This document shows positions 1 through 8,075 of a DNA stretch of 64,000 bases, in pieces. A program made the position numbers and the translations under genes. The notes under the pieces are model-generated. The model did no database searches, was not told the origin of the DNA, and saw only the letters and a program-made list of their open reading frames with translations. Numbering within the stretch: position 1 is the stretch's first letter; each line of letters opens with the position of its first letter. Source of the DNA: Crassaminicella indica (GTDB taxonomy: Bacteria > Bacillota > Clostridia > Peptostreptococcales > Thermotaleaceae); NCBI RefSeq assembly GCF_019203185.1, contig NZ_CP078093.1, forward strand, positions 682,001-746,000, in the 5' to 3' direction.

Positions 1-1642
1 CAAATATGTATTTCCCTATATAAGCTTTTTGCTGCTCATCAGACATATTTAAAATATCTTCGATAAAGCCATTATCTACTAAATTTCCTACCCCTCCTGC
101 AGGTCGAATAATACAGTTTTTTATATCACTAATATCTGTAGTTAAATCTAATTCTCCATCCAAATCATCAAAAATAACTTTCACAAAATATTTATCTTTT
201 GTAACATCATCTACAACATCATGCTTTAAGCTTTTTTCATCATACCACGGCTTTCCGTCTTCTGACTTAGGATGCTCTGTTTCGGCTATAGGTTTTCCTT
301 TTGATTTTATATATAGAAAAATTTTATCATTTTTATCCGTTCCATTATAAGTTGCATATACACTGCTAACAACTGTCTCATATACCTTATCTGTTACTGT
401 TAGAGAGGTCTCATCAAAAGCAATTTCTACTGCATAAGCTCCTGTATTACTTTCTTTCGCAAGCTCCGTACGAAGCTCTTCTCTGATATGCACATCAATT
501 TGGGTAGCATCCTTTAATTCAAAGTTGTTTGATGATACAGCAAATTCCTTTGATGCTTTCCCACTAAACGGCTTTAATTTTACTTGCTGAATATTATCGT
601 GAAAATTTTCTCCCTTGATCGAAAATACCCCTTCATTACTATATAAATCCGTCACTTTAAAGTGATTATTTTCCAGATAATCTATCCTCGGACTTTGAGG
701 ATCTGTATCTACATAAAAATATTGTGTAAAAGCTTCAAGAGGTTCTCCACTTCTTGTTTCAAATACTCCTTCAGGAATACGTAATATGTAGCCTTTTCCA
801 CTATCTAACTGATTCTTTAATATATCTCCTGAGCTTGTATTTCTATAAACAGGATATAATAAAACCTTGGTTTTTTTTATGTTATCTTCTTGATAATAAT
901 CTAGTCTTATTTTTTCAATATCTACTTTTGGAGTTGCATCATGTATTTCTGAAAAGCTAATATTTTTTATAGATCCTTCATAAAATTTATCCTTATTTGA
1001 ATCATATTGCTCCTCTATAGCCTTTGGAATTACTTCTCCATTTACATGGAGGATCATTGGATTATCCATGCCGTACTTTGGTGCTTTCACATTTTTTATA
1101 TCACTTTTTTCAATTATTATCCCTTGACTTCCTGATAATGACTTTGTCCAAAATGTAGTTATTATATCATTAGCCAATACTTTTCCTTGTTCATCTGCTA
1201 CAGCACCTTTATCTATTTTTAATTTATATTGATTTCTTAAAGAAAGCTCTTCACTAAGCTTTATTTGAAGTGTATCTTTGTAGCCACTGTCGATTTTTGC
1301 CTCTCCAATAGTTACTTCAATCCATTGGCTATTTGTAAATTGGTTACTACTCACGTCATATGTAAATTCTTTTGGTGCTTTAAAAATATGTATTTTGCTT
1401 GTAAGAGTACCTATTCCACTAGTATCATTGAAACAAATATTCGATGAAAACTTTATATAAATACTCCCATTCTTATCTAACTTGGTCTTATTCAAATCCC
1501 TTATATCATCCGTTCCATTTAAACTTGAAGTATAACTAATGGGCTGTGGTCCTGTCGATTCTGCATGAACATATTCAATAGGTATCCCCACAAAGATCAA
1601 CATTATCGTTAAAGCTAAACAACATATCCTGTATTTCTTCAT
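1..1642 (-). CDS. Secreted Ig-like domain surface protein (3' end outside window)
   Basis: An open minus-strand frame runs from the left edge to an ATG at 1642 and has no stop inside the window, so the C-terminus is missing. It opens with a basic N-terminus (MKKYRICC) and a hydrophobic stretch ending near VHAES, a typical signal peptide. The next ~110 residues look like a bacterial Ig-like (Big_5/SbsA type) module, with an IKFS strand and a conserved FWTK end. A later stretch (SPRIDYLENNHFKV then FSIKGENF) resembles an IPT/TIG fold. Adhesive or S-layer-associated function is inferred from this and from the SLH gene nearby. An in-frame ATG at 1678 is possible, but 1642 directly precedes the signal peptide. 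A palindrome GCATCTATAGATGC lies just before the start. Confidence 0.7.
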   Translation of the reverse strand, partial: MKKYRICCLALTIMLIFVGIPIEYVHAESTGPQPISYTSSLNGTDDIRDLNKTKLDKNGSIYIKFSSNICFNDTSGIGTLTSKIHIFKAPKEFTYDVSSNQFTNSQWIEVTIGEAKIDSGYKDTLQIKLSEELSLRNQYKLKIDKGAVADEQGKVLANDIITTFWTKSLSGSQGIIIEKSDIKNVKAPKYGMDNPMILHVNGEVIPKAIEEQYDSNKDKFYEGSIKNISFSEIHDATPKVDIEKIRLDYYQEDNIKKTKVLLYPVYRNTSSGDILKNQLDSGKGYILRIPEGVFETRSGEPLEAFTQYFYVDTDPQSPRIDYLENNHFKVTDLYSNEGVFSIKGENFHDNIQQVKLKPFSGKASKEFAVSSNNFELKDATQIDVHIREELRTELAKESNTGAYAVEIAFDETSLTVTDKVYETVVSSVYATYNGTDKNDKIFLYIKSKGKPIAETEHPKSEDGKPWYDEKSLKHDVVDDVTKDKYFVKVIFDDLDGELDLTTDISDIKNCIIRPAGGVGNLVDNGFIEDILNMSDEQQKAYIGKYIF

Positions 1643-1826
1643 AATTTTTGCATCTATAGATGCACTTCCCCCTCTCATCTATTCTACTAATAAAATTATC
1701 GGTCAAATTTCTACTTATCTTTATTTTTTTCCCTATTTATCATTCTACCAAATATTTCCCATGTCTTATATGTCAATTTTGTTAAAAATATAAATATAGT
1801 CCATACTAACCATATTTAAGAAATTA

Positions 1827-1856
1827 TTGAGAAATATCCTATAGATATGTTAGAAT
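1827..1856 (+). promoter_or_regulatory. Putative sigma-A promoter for the stalk-domain gene
   Basis: TTGAGA at 1827-1832, an 18-base spacer, and TAGAAT at 1851-1856, 36 bases before the chosen start at 1892. The 1643-1826 stretch between the divergent genes is AT-rich and shows nothing else I can name. Confidence 0.5.
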
Positions 1857-1891
1857 AAAGGGAGTATATGGAAAGGTTTGGAGGTATTGTT

Positions 1892-2992
1892 ATGAAGAAA
1901 AAAAATGTATTATCCTTAGCATTAGTATTGGTGTTTGTTGTTGGTACTGTTTTAGGGACTGCTGCTGGATACAGTGAAAAAATCACTGCTTGGTTTTATG
2001 ATATTCACATTAACCTTGACGGAAAACCACTTGGTTTTTACAGCAGACCTTTCATCTATAATGGTCAGGTTTATGTTTCAATCAATGATATTGCAAATAA
2101 TATGGGGTTTGGCATTCAATGGGATGATAAAAATAAGACAATGAATTTATCTTCTAATGACAATAATCGCTTTAGCATCAACACTCTACAGCATGAATTG
2201 GATCAAAAGAATATAGAAATCGCCAACTTAAAATTTCAATTGAGTCAGAAAAAAGTTGAACTAGATATATTAAGAGACAATAGAACTACTAGCAGTAGCA
2301 CACGTAAGAGTCTTAACGATTTAGAAAAGAAGCTCGAAGACGATTATGATTATCATCGCAATAATGGTAGAACATTAAACTTTGATAATTATGATGTAAG
2401 TCAGCTGTCTAACGATAAGATCAGAGTATGCATGTATGGTGACTTTGATCGTACTTCTAGACATTGGAAGGATCGAGACAAATCAGATTTTGAAGATTTT
2501 ATAGAAAAAATATGTGAAAGAATTGATAGAGAATATAATGATGATATTGAAGTTATTGTCTATGACGAGGATAATGACAAAACAGCAGAATATACTTATG
2601 ATGTAAGTCGTGATAGACTCTCTGAAGAATATGTTTATGGATCTAGCAGTTCTGATGATCTTGACGATTTAGAAGATGATCTTGAACGTCATTTTGATGA
2701 TCATACAAACAATGGAAAAACTATGCGTTTTGATAGATATGATTTAACAGAATATAGTGATGAAATCAGAGTAAAAATATATAGTGATTTTGATCGCAAA
2801 GATTCTATATGGAAAAATCGAGATAAAAGTGATTTTAGAGACTTTATAGAAGACATATGTGGAAGAATCGATAAAGACTATAATAAAGATATTAAAGTAT
2901 ATGTATATGACAAGGATGATGATGATTTAGCAAAATATACTTACGATGATGGTGATAATGAAATTAAAAATACTTATGATTGGGAATATTAA
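1892..2992 (+). CDS. Secreted stalk-domain protein with a duplicated acidic C-terminal domain
   Basis: The start at 1892 is chosen because GGAGG sits at 1880-1884; an in-frame ATG at 1868 is less well placed. The 366-residue product has a signal peptide (residues 1-27). Next comes a copper-amine-oxidase-N-like 'stalk' domain (about 35-85; FIYNGQVYVSINDIA) and a short coiled coil (about 95-130). Two homologous ~100-residue units follow, each running from a LEDD-type helix through 'FDRYD/FDNYD', 'DKSDF' and 'IDxxYN' to 'YVYD/IVYD'. The units are very rich in Asp and Glu. Family knowledge places stalk domains in cell-wall-associated proteins of clostridia. The function of the duplicated unit is unknown to me. 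It is the only gene in the window clearly on the plus strand. Confidence 0.8.
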   Translation: MKKKNVLSLALVLVFVVGTVLGTAAGYSEKITAWFYDIHINLDGKPLGFYSRPFIYNGQVYVSINDIANNMGFGIQWDDKNKTMNLSSNDNNRFSINTLQHELDQKNIEIANLKFQLSQKKVELDILRDNRTTSSSTRKSLNDLEKKLEDDYDYHRNNGRTLNFDNYDVSQLSNDKIRVCMYGDFDRTSRHWKDRDKSDFEDFIEKICERIDREYNDDIEVIVYDEDNDKTAEYTYDVSRDRLSEEYVYGSSSSDDLDDLEDDLERHFDDHTNNGKTMRFDRYDLTEYSDEIRVKIYSDFDRKDSIWKNRDKSDFRDFIEDICGRIDKDYNKDIKVYVYDKDDDDLAKYTYDDGDNEIKNTYDWEY

Positions 2993-3040
2993 TGATGACT
3001 AAAGCGGGAGTGTAAATAAATCTGTGCTTAAGTGAAAATA

Positions 3041-3095
3041 ATTTCTCCTTTCTGGCAAGAATTAATAATATTCTTCAAACCAGAAAGGAGATTTT
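3041..3095. terminator. Bidirectional terminator
   Basis: ATTTCTCCTTTCTGG (from 3041) pairs with CCAGAAAGGAGAT (3080-3092), followed by a T-run at 3092-3096 on the plus strand. It lies between two convergent genes and can serve both. Confidence 0.85.
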
Positions 3096-4255
3096 TATTC
3101 TACCTCTACAAATACAACTTTTCCTTTATCATTGATAAAATATTTTATATAATCACCAGCTTGTATGTCTTTGGGTAATCCTAAAGCACCATATTTATAT
3201 ACTAAAAAGCCTTTATTCAAAGTCTTATTTGTTGATTTTTGGGAAGTTATTTCAATATAACTACCATCATCATTATGTATAGTAAATATAATATTTTCAA
3301 CTCCATAAAGCTCTGCTGTAATACTATCTTTTTCAGATGCAACATACTTTTCTATATCTTCAACAGTTCCTGATAATATTTTATAGCCTCTCACCTTTAA
3401 TATTTCTTCTGAGGCTTTATCAAGTATTATTGCCATCTGCCCTCTTGTTACAGTATCCTTTGGTCTAAAATATCCTTTGCTGTTTTTTGTCATAATCCCT
3501 TTTTGAAGAATTGCTTCAATGATGGGAATAGATGTCGTTTTTATGCTTTTCCAATCCTTCATTGTATAAATCCTTTGTTGGATATCTCCATTGATTGGTG
3601 TTATTTTCAGCATCCTTCCAACCCATAGCGCTATTTCTTCTCGATTTGCAGCTTGTCCCCATGTATAGCTTCTTTCTAGATTTTTTCTTATACTCTTTTC
3701 TATATTTTCAATCTGCTCGTTTGTAAGATTTTGATTTTGATCATAGACAAGCATTTTCTGTGCAAGCTTTTCTTCGATTTTATCTTTTTGTTCATCTGTT
3801 AGCTCTAATATTTTTTTTGCTTCTGCTCTTGTAATGATATTCTTACTCTGAGCTACTTTTATGTAACCCTCTAGCCAATCATCTTGAGGAACTTTTAATC
3901 TATATGCCCCTGTATCCATTTCCTTCATCAATTTTTCACCAATTATCTGTGCTTGCTTCTCAAGTCCCATAAGTCTTACAATTAAAATAAGTGCTTCTTC
4001 CTTTGTAACTGCATGATTTGGATAAAACCTGTGATTTCCCATTCCTCTTATGACAGATAAAGCACCCATTTTTATGATAGACTTTCTTGCCCAGTGAGTC
4101 TTTATATCTGTAAAGGAACTATTTTCATATAAAGCTTGATAATTGTCTATCCCGTCAAAGGGCTGTCCTAAACCATAACTAATATCATATGTACTAAGTA
4201 GTGGCGTTAATAATAGTGTCATAATAATAGAAATTAAAAAAAATTTTTGTTTCAT
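3095..4255 (-). CDS. S-layer homology (SLH) domain protein
   Basis: The 386-residue protein has a signal peptide (about 1-28). An SLH repeat covers about 48-100 (FTDIKTHWARKSI ... ALILIVRLMGL). A degenerate second repeat follows around 120-150 (WLEGYIKVAQSKNII), and a third sits near 230-285 (GYFRPKDTVTRGQMAIIL). A long charged insertion separates repeats 2 and 3. The last ~90 residues form an unassigned beta-rich domain. SLH domains bind pyruvylated wall polymers, so the protein should be anchored to the cell wall. The start is supported by AAAGGGG upstream. It is convergent with the stalk-domain gene and shares its terminator. Confidence 0.85.
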   Translation of the reverse strand: MKQKFFLISIIMTLLLTPLLSTYDISYGLGQPFDGIDNYQALYENSSFTDIKTHWARKSIIKMGALSVIRGMGNHRFYPNHAVTKEEALILIVRLMGLEKQAQIIGEKLMKEMDTGAYRLKVPQDDWLEGYIKVAQSKNIITRAEAKKILELTDEQKDKIEEKLAQKMLVYDQNQNLTNEQIENIEKSIRKNLERSYTWGQAANREEIALWVGRMLKITPINGDIQQRIYTMKDWKSIKTTSIPIIEAILQKGIMTKNSKGYFRPKDTVTRGQMAIILDKASEEILKVRGYKILSGTVEDIEKYVASEKDSITAELYGVENIIFTIHNDDGSYIEITSQKSTNKTLNKGFLVYKYGALGLPKDIQAGDYIKYFINDKGKVVFVEVE

Positions 4256-4375
4256 TACATCACCCCTTTGTATGTATCGTCAAAATCAATATAAACCTTC
4301 AATCATTTTTATATCTAACTTTTTTATATGCCTTTTAAATTCTTGTTTTGTGGATATCTAATTTTATAGAATTGA

Positions 4376-4408
4376 CACTCCACACGCATGAATGCGTAGG
4401 ATTTCTGA
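4376..4408. repeat. Possible IS200/IS605 (TnpB) element end relic
   Basis: The stretch ATTGACACTCCACACGCATG with the hairpin ACGCAT-GA-ATGCGT at 4384-4397 resembles, from memory, the conserved hairpin end of IS605/TnpB-type elements. No transposase gene is present. It abuts the truncated ABC relic at 4409. The rest of the 4256-4600 gap holds only that relic, the terminator at 4472-4508 and AT-rich sequence. Confidence 0.3.
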
Positions 4409-4459
4409 GTAACACATGATATAACAAATGCAATGTCTTCTAAAAAACATACAAATTGA
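4409..4459 (+). pseudogene. ABC ATPase C-terminal relic, left end of array
   Basis: Seventeen codons read VTHDITNAMSSKKHTN-stop, matching the H-loop end of the ABC ATPase relics repeated in the array spacers. Everything upstream is missing, cut off at the IS605-like hairpin. This marks the left boundary of the amplified unit. Confidence 0.55.
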
Positions 4460-4471
4460 ATACATAAAAAT

Positions 4472-4508
4472 AATCCAAGGACATATAATAGTAAATCATC
4501 CTCGGATT
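4472..4508. terminator. Bidirectional terminator, array unit 1
   Basis: AATCCAAGGA at 4472-4481 pairs, with one G-T wobble, with TCCTCGGATT at 4499-4508. T-rich tracts follow on both strands. It ends the rpn copy from one side and the ABC relic from the other. The same element recurs at 6228-6264, 7951-7987, 9410-9446, 11179-11215, 12980-13016, 14462-14498, 16296-16332 and 17843-17879. Copies 5 and 9 lack it because truncated copies abut them. Confidence 0.8.
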
Positions 4509-4600
4509 TTTATTTTTTGTATAATACTTATTTAAAGTATATCTTTACAACTTATTCTATTTTTTCATTCTAAACAAAAATTTTTATCATCAATCTTAGT

Positions 4601-5551
4601 TCATCTCTGATTTGATTTTTTTATATCATCATTAGTTAATCCTGTTGCTTTAATAATAGTAGGTATATCTATTCCCATTAATAATAAATTTTTTGCAATC
4701 CCTCTACGTTCTTGTATTTGCCCTTTTTGTATCCCTTTTTCTTCTCTAAGCTTGAATTCTTCTTCAATCTTTCTTCCTAGATTGCTAATCATTTTCTCCA
4801 CCTCCATATGATTAGTTTCTTCTAATGCCTTATATATATGTTCTCCTATTTTCTCATCAAATCTATTTTTGAATATATTTATTATCCATCTATTAAACAC
4901 TTGTATTTGCTCTTTTGTTCCTTTTTTCCCAAGAATTCTGCCTATTAGCTTTAATCTCTTTAGTATTTCTTCTATTGCTACATCTTGATCTAGTAAAAAT
5001 ATTGAACTTACTAGGTTCGCAATCTCTAACAGTTCCTCTTCCTTCATTCTATTTACATCAAAAAGCATATATCGAAAATCTATAATATTTTCTTCAAATA
5101 ACTCATATCCATTTAAAACTTCTTTAAAATTTCTTACTGCTGTCCATTTGTTTTTTCCATTATATAAAACAATTGGTACAATCGCTGGTAATCTATAATC
5201 TTTTCTTTTTTTCACTTTGTCTTCTGTATTATTTAGTTCTTCTCTCCATATTTCCGTCATATACATGAGTAGTCTTATAGGCATTCTATAATCTACTTTT
5301 GATTGTAATTCTAATAATACATAAAAGATGATATCTTTTCCATCTATATTTACCTTATAAACAACATCTGCTTCTTCCTGTTTAAAATCTTTCAATATAA
5401 ATTCTTTATCTATTAAAATCAAATTGTCTTCTTCTATTAATTTTACCCATTCCTTCTTCACAAAGCTTCTTAAAAATTCAAGAAAAGTTTTCTTATGCGA
5501 AAGAATTTCCTTATATCCTATATCATGTTCATGCTTGATTTTATCCTTCAT
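4601..5551 (-). CDS. rpn: Rpn-family PD-(D/E)XK nuclease, array copy 1 (C-terminal frameshift)
   Basis: This 316-residue protein belongs to the Rpn/Transposase_31 (PF04754) family. Asp62 in 'EADVVYKV' and Glu81-x-Gln83 in 'LLELQSKVD' fit the nuclease core, followed by the family stretch MPIRLLMYM and the 'PAIVPIVLYNGKNKW' motif. The family is known for DNA cleavage and RecA-independent recombination, and in E. coli for antiphage toxin activity. The C-terminal part is helical with one IQKG repeat. An inner start at 4792 has GGAGGTGG (4798-4805) eight bases upstream and would make a C-terminal protein ending at 4601. One T is missing from the 3' T-run, so the tail reads KKSNQR instead of KKIKSEMN. 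It is the leftmost copy and may be decaying. Confidence 0.9.
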   Translation of the reverse strand: MKDKIKHEHDIGYKEILSHKKTFLEFLRSFVKKEWVKLIEEDNLILIDKEFILKDFKQEEADVVYKVNIDGKDIIFYVLLELQSKVDYRMPIRLLMYMTEIWREELNNTEDKVKKRKDYRLPAIVPIVLYNGKNKWTAVRNFKEVLNGYELFEENIIDFRYMLFDVNRMKEEELLEIANLVSSIFLLDQDVAIEEILKRLKLIGRILGKKGTKEQIQVFNRWIINIFKNRFDEKIGEHIYKALEETNHMEVEKMISNLGRKIEEEFKLREEKGIQKGQIQERRGIAKNLLLMGIDIPTIIKATGLTNDDIKKSNQR

Positions 5552-5574
5552 TTTTACACCATCTTTTTATTTTC

Positions 5575-5583
5575 ATTATATCA
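5575..5583 (-). promoter_or_regulatory. Extended -10 promoter of rpn copy 1
   Basis: TGATATAAT on the minus strand, 24-32 bases upstream of the ATG, is an extended -10 element (TG-N-TATAAT) without a clear -35. The -10 hexamer is conserved before every full-length copy: 7380-7385, 9068-9073, 10797-10802, 12331-12336, 14120-14125, 15849-15854, 17461-17466 and 18995-19000. The ribosome site between promoter and ATG is weak (GATGGTG). Confidence 0.6.
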
Positions 5584-5781
5584 TATTATTACAATACCTA
5601 TCGCAGTTTTCTTCTTAATATTTAATACACTTTTTTATAAATCTATACCATAAAATAAACACCTATACTACAATAGAAGCTACTGACAATATGATATTAG
5701 TATAAAAGCCAGTTTTTTTTTGCTAATTATTGAAGCGACTTCCTCTGTTGCTAACAATATGATGTTAGTATAAATGCATGA

Positions 5782-6012
5782 ACACAAAAAGTGAGATATA
5801 ATAAATATATCTGAAAGGACGTGTCCTGTAGATAAAAGATATGATCTAGATTTAAAAAATGATAGTATAACTATACAATACAACTGATAGCACCTTGAAA
5901 AATCTCGAAAGCAAATATAGCATAACCTCAGCTACTATTTAAAATAGTATACTCCAATTACCCCAGATGAATGAATTTGAAAAAATTTCTACTTAATACC
6001 CACTTTTTGTGT
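5782..6012. repeat. MITE-like element in spacer 1/2
   Basis: ACACAAAAAGTG at 5782-5793 is the exact reverse complement of CACTTTTTGTGT at 6001-6012. The ~230 bases between are non-coding with several small hairpins (AGGAC-GT-GTCCT; ACTATTT-A-AAATAGT). The same element is in spacers 2/3 and 6/7 but absent from spacers 3/4 and 7/8. Confidence 0.55.
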
Positions 6013-6027
6013 CTAGGATATTGACAT

Positions 6028-6215
6028 AGATCTAGAACATTGGCTATTCAACCTGAATTCCTACTCCTTGATGAACCTTTTTCTGCATTAAACTATAAAA
6101 CTCAACTTGCCGTAGCTGACATCATCAGAATTATGCTCAAAAAAAGAAAAAAACAGCTGTTTAGGTAACCCACAACATAGCAGAAGCAATATCTCCTAAA
6201 AGACATACAAATTGA
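6028..6215 (+). pseudogene. ABC transporter ATPase C-terminal relic, spacer 1/2
   Basis: The reading TLAIQPEFLLLDEPFSALNY carries Walker B and D-loop and resembles the SsuB/TauB (nitrate, sulfonate, taurine) importer ATPases. Loss of one A in the A-run shifts the frame before the H-loop. There is no Walker A region anywhere in the array. The rest of this ~800-base spacer holds the MITE-like element and short AT-rich repeats. Confidence 0.75.
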
Positions 6216-6227
6216 ATACATAAAAAT

Positions 6228-6264
6228 AATCCAAGGACATATAATAGTAAATCATCCTCGGATT
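6228..6264. terminator. Bidirectional terminator, array unit 2
   Basis: Same hairpin as at 4472-4508, AATCCAAGGA with TCCTCGGATT, downstream of rpn copy 2. Confidence 0.8.
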
Positions 6265-6351
6265 TTTATTTTTTGTATAATACTTATTTAAAGTATATCT
6301 TTACAACTTATTCTATTTTTTCATTCTAAACAAAAATTTTTATCATCAATC

Positions 6352-7356
6352 TTAATTCATTTCTGATTTTATTTTTTTTATATCATCATTAGTTAATCCT
6401 GTTGCTTTAATAATAGTAGGTATATCTATTCCCATTAATAATAAATTTTTTGCAATCCCTCTACGTTCTTGTATTTGCCCTTTTTTCATACCTTCTTGCA
6501 TTCCTTTTTGTATACCTTCTTGCATTCCTTTTTGTATCCCTTTTTCTTCTCTAAGCTTGAATTCTTCTTCAATCTTTCTTCCTAGATTGCTAATCATTTT
6601 CTCCACCTCCATATGATTAGTTTCTTCTAATGCCTTATATATATGTTCTCCTATTTTTTCATCAAATCTATTTTTGAATATATTTATTATCCATCTATTA
6701 AACACTTGTATTTGCTCTTTTGTTCCTTTTTTCCCAAGAATTCTACCTATTAGCTTTAGTCTTTTTAGTATTTCTTCTATTGCTACATCTTGATCTAGTA
6801 AAAATATTGAACTTACTAGGTTCGCAATCTCTAACAGTTCCTCTTCCTTCATTCTGTTTACATCAAAAAGCATATATCGAAAATCTATAATATTTTCTTC
6901 AAATAACTCATATCCGTTCAAAACTTCTTTAAAATTTCTTACTGCTGTCCATTTGTTTTTTCCATTATATAAAACAATTGGTACAATCGCTGGTAATCTA
7001 TAATCTTTTCTTTTTTTTACTTTGTCTTCTGTATTATTTAGTTCTTCTCTCCATATTTCCGTCATATACATGAGTAGTCTTATAGGCATTCTATAATCTA
7101 CTTTTGATTGTAATTCTAATAATACATAAAAGATGATATCTTTTCCATCTATATTTACCTTATAAACAACATCTGCTTCTTCCTGTTTAAAATCTTTCAA
7201 TATAAATTCTTTATCTATTAAAATCAAATTGTCTTCTTCTATTAATTTTACCCATTCCTTCTTCACAAAGCTTCTTAAAAATTCAAGAAAAGTTTTCTTA
7301 TGCGAAAGAATTTCCTTATATCCTATATCATGTTCATGCTTGATTTTATCCTTCAT
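6352..7356 (-). CDS. rpn: Rpn-family nuclease, array copy 2 (5 linker repeats)
   Basis: Full-length, 334 residues, with intact Asp62, Glu81 and Gln83. The helical linker has five four-residue units (IQKG, MQEG, IQKG, MQEG, MKKG). The intact C-terminus is KKIKSEMN. The inner start is ATG 6597, so the predicted RpnS-like product spans 6352-6597 (81 residues). Its protein sequence matches copy 11 (17967-18971), while silent sites differ. Confidence 0.92.
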   Translation of the reverse strand: MKDKIKHEHDIGYKEILSHKKTFLEFLRSFVKKEWVKLIEEDNLILIDKEFILKDFKQEEADVVYKVNIDGKDIIFYVLLELQSKVDYRMPIRLLMYMTEIWREELNNTEDKVKKRKDYRLPAIVPIVLYNGKNKWTAVRNFKEVLNGYELFEENIIDFRYMLFDVNRMKEEELLEIANLVSSIFLLDQDVAIEEILKRLKLIGRILGKKGTKEQIQVFNRWIINIFKNRFDEKIGEHIYKALEETNHMEVEKMISNLGRKIEEEFKLREEKGIQKGMQEGIQKGMQEGMKKGQIQERRGIAKNLLLMGIDIPTIIKATGLTNDDIKKIKSEMN

Positions 7357-7504
7357 TTTTACACCATCTTTTTATTTTCATTATATCATATTATTACAAT
7401 CCCTATCGCAGTTTTCTTCTTAATATTTAATACACTTTTTTATAAATCTATACCATAACTACAATAGAAGCTGCTGACAATATGATGTTAGTATAAAAGC
7501 ATTA

Positions 7505-7734
7505 ACACAAAAAGTGAGATATAATAAATATATCTGAAAGGACGTGTCCTGTAGATAAAAGATATGATCTAGATTAAAAAATGATAGTATAACTATACAA
7601 TACAACTGATAGCACCTTGAAAGATCTCGAAAGCAAATATAGCACAACCTCAGCTACTATTTAAAATAGTATACTCCAATTACCCCAGATGAATGAATTT
7701 GAAAAAATTTCTACTTAATACCCACTTTTTGTGT
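7505..7734. repeat. MITE-like element in spacer 2/3
   Basis: Inverted ends ACACAAAAAGTG (7505-7516) and CACTTTTTGTGT (7723-7734). It is flanked by GC-ATT on the left and ATT-GACATAG on the right. The equivalent site without the element in spacer 3/4 reads GC-ATT-GACATAG, which fits a 3-base target duplication or a deletion between short repeats. Confidence 0.55.
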
Positions 7735-7749
7735 CTAGGATATTGACAT

Positions 7750-7938
7750 AGATCTAGAACATTGGCTATTCAACCTGAATTACTACTCCTTGATGAACCT
7801 TTTTCTGCATTAAACTATAAAACTCAACTTGCCGTAGCTGACAACATTAGAAGTATGCTCAAAAAAAAGAAAAAAACAGCTATTTTGGTAACCCACAACA
7901 TAGCATAAGCAATGTCTCCTAAAAGACAGATAAATTGA
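7750..7938 (+). pseudogene. ABC ATPase relic, spacer 2/3
   Basis: The frame stays open through Walker B (LLLLDEPFSALN) and the H-loop (LVTHNIA), then stops at a TAA replacing the expected GAA codon. It is a less decayed version of the relic in spacer 1/2. Confidence 0.75.
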
Positions 7939-7950
7939 ATACATAAAAAT

Positions 7951-7987
7951 AATCCAAGGACATATAATAGTAAATCATCCTCAGATT
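7951..7987. terminator. Bidirectional terminator, array unit 3
   Basis: Same hairpin position as in the other units, but the right arm reads TCCTCAGATT, which weakens the stem by one pair. Confidence 0.65.
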
Positions 7988-8075
7988 TTTATTTTTTTGT
8001 ATAATACTTATTTAAAGTATATCTTTACAACTTATTCTATTTTTTCATTCTAAACAAAAATTTTTATCATCAATC

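Noticed and set aside
1-1642. Plus-strand ORFs at 754-960 and 1265-1447
   Set aside because: Opposite a long minus-strand coding frame with signal peptide; they have no recognisable features.
5424-5618. Plus-strand ORF opposite the rpn N-terminus, repeated in several copies (also 7229, 10646, 15698, 17310)
   Set aside because: Antisense shadow of rpn with no ribosome site; it persists only because rpn is conserved.
5680-5883. Minus-strand short ORF in the spacer (similar at 7459-7647)
   Set aside because: Lies across the MITE-like element end, differs between copies and has no convincing ribosome site.
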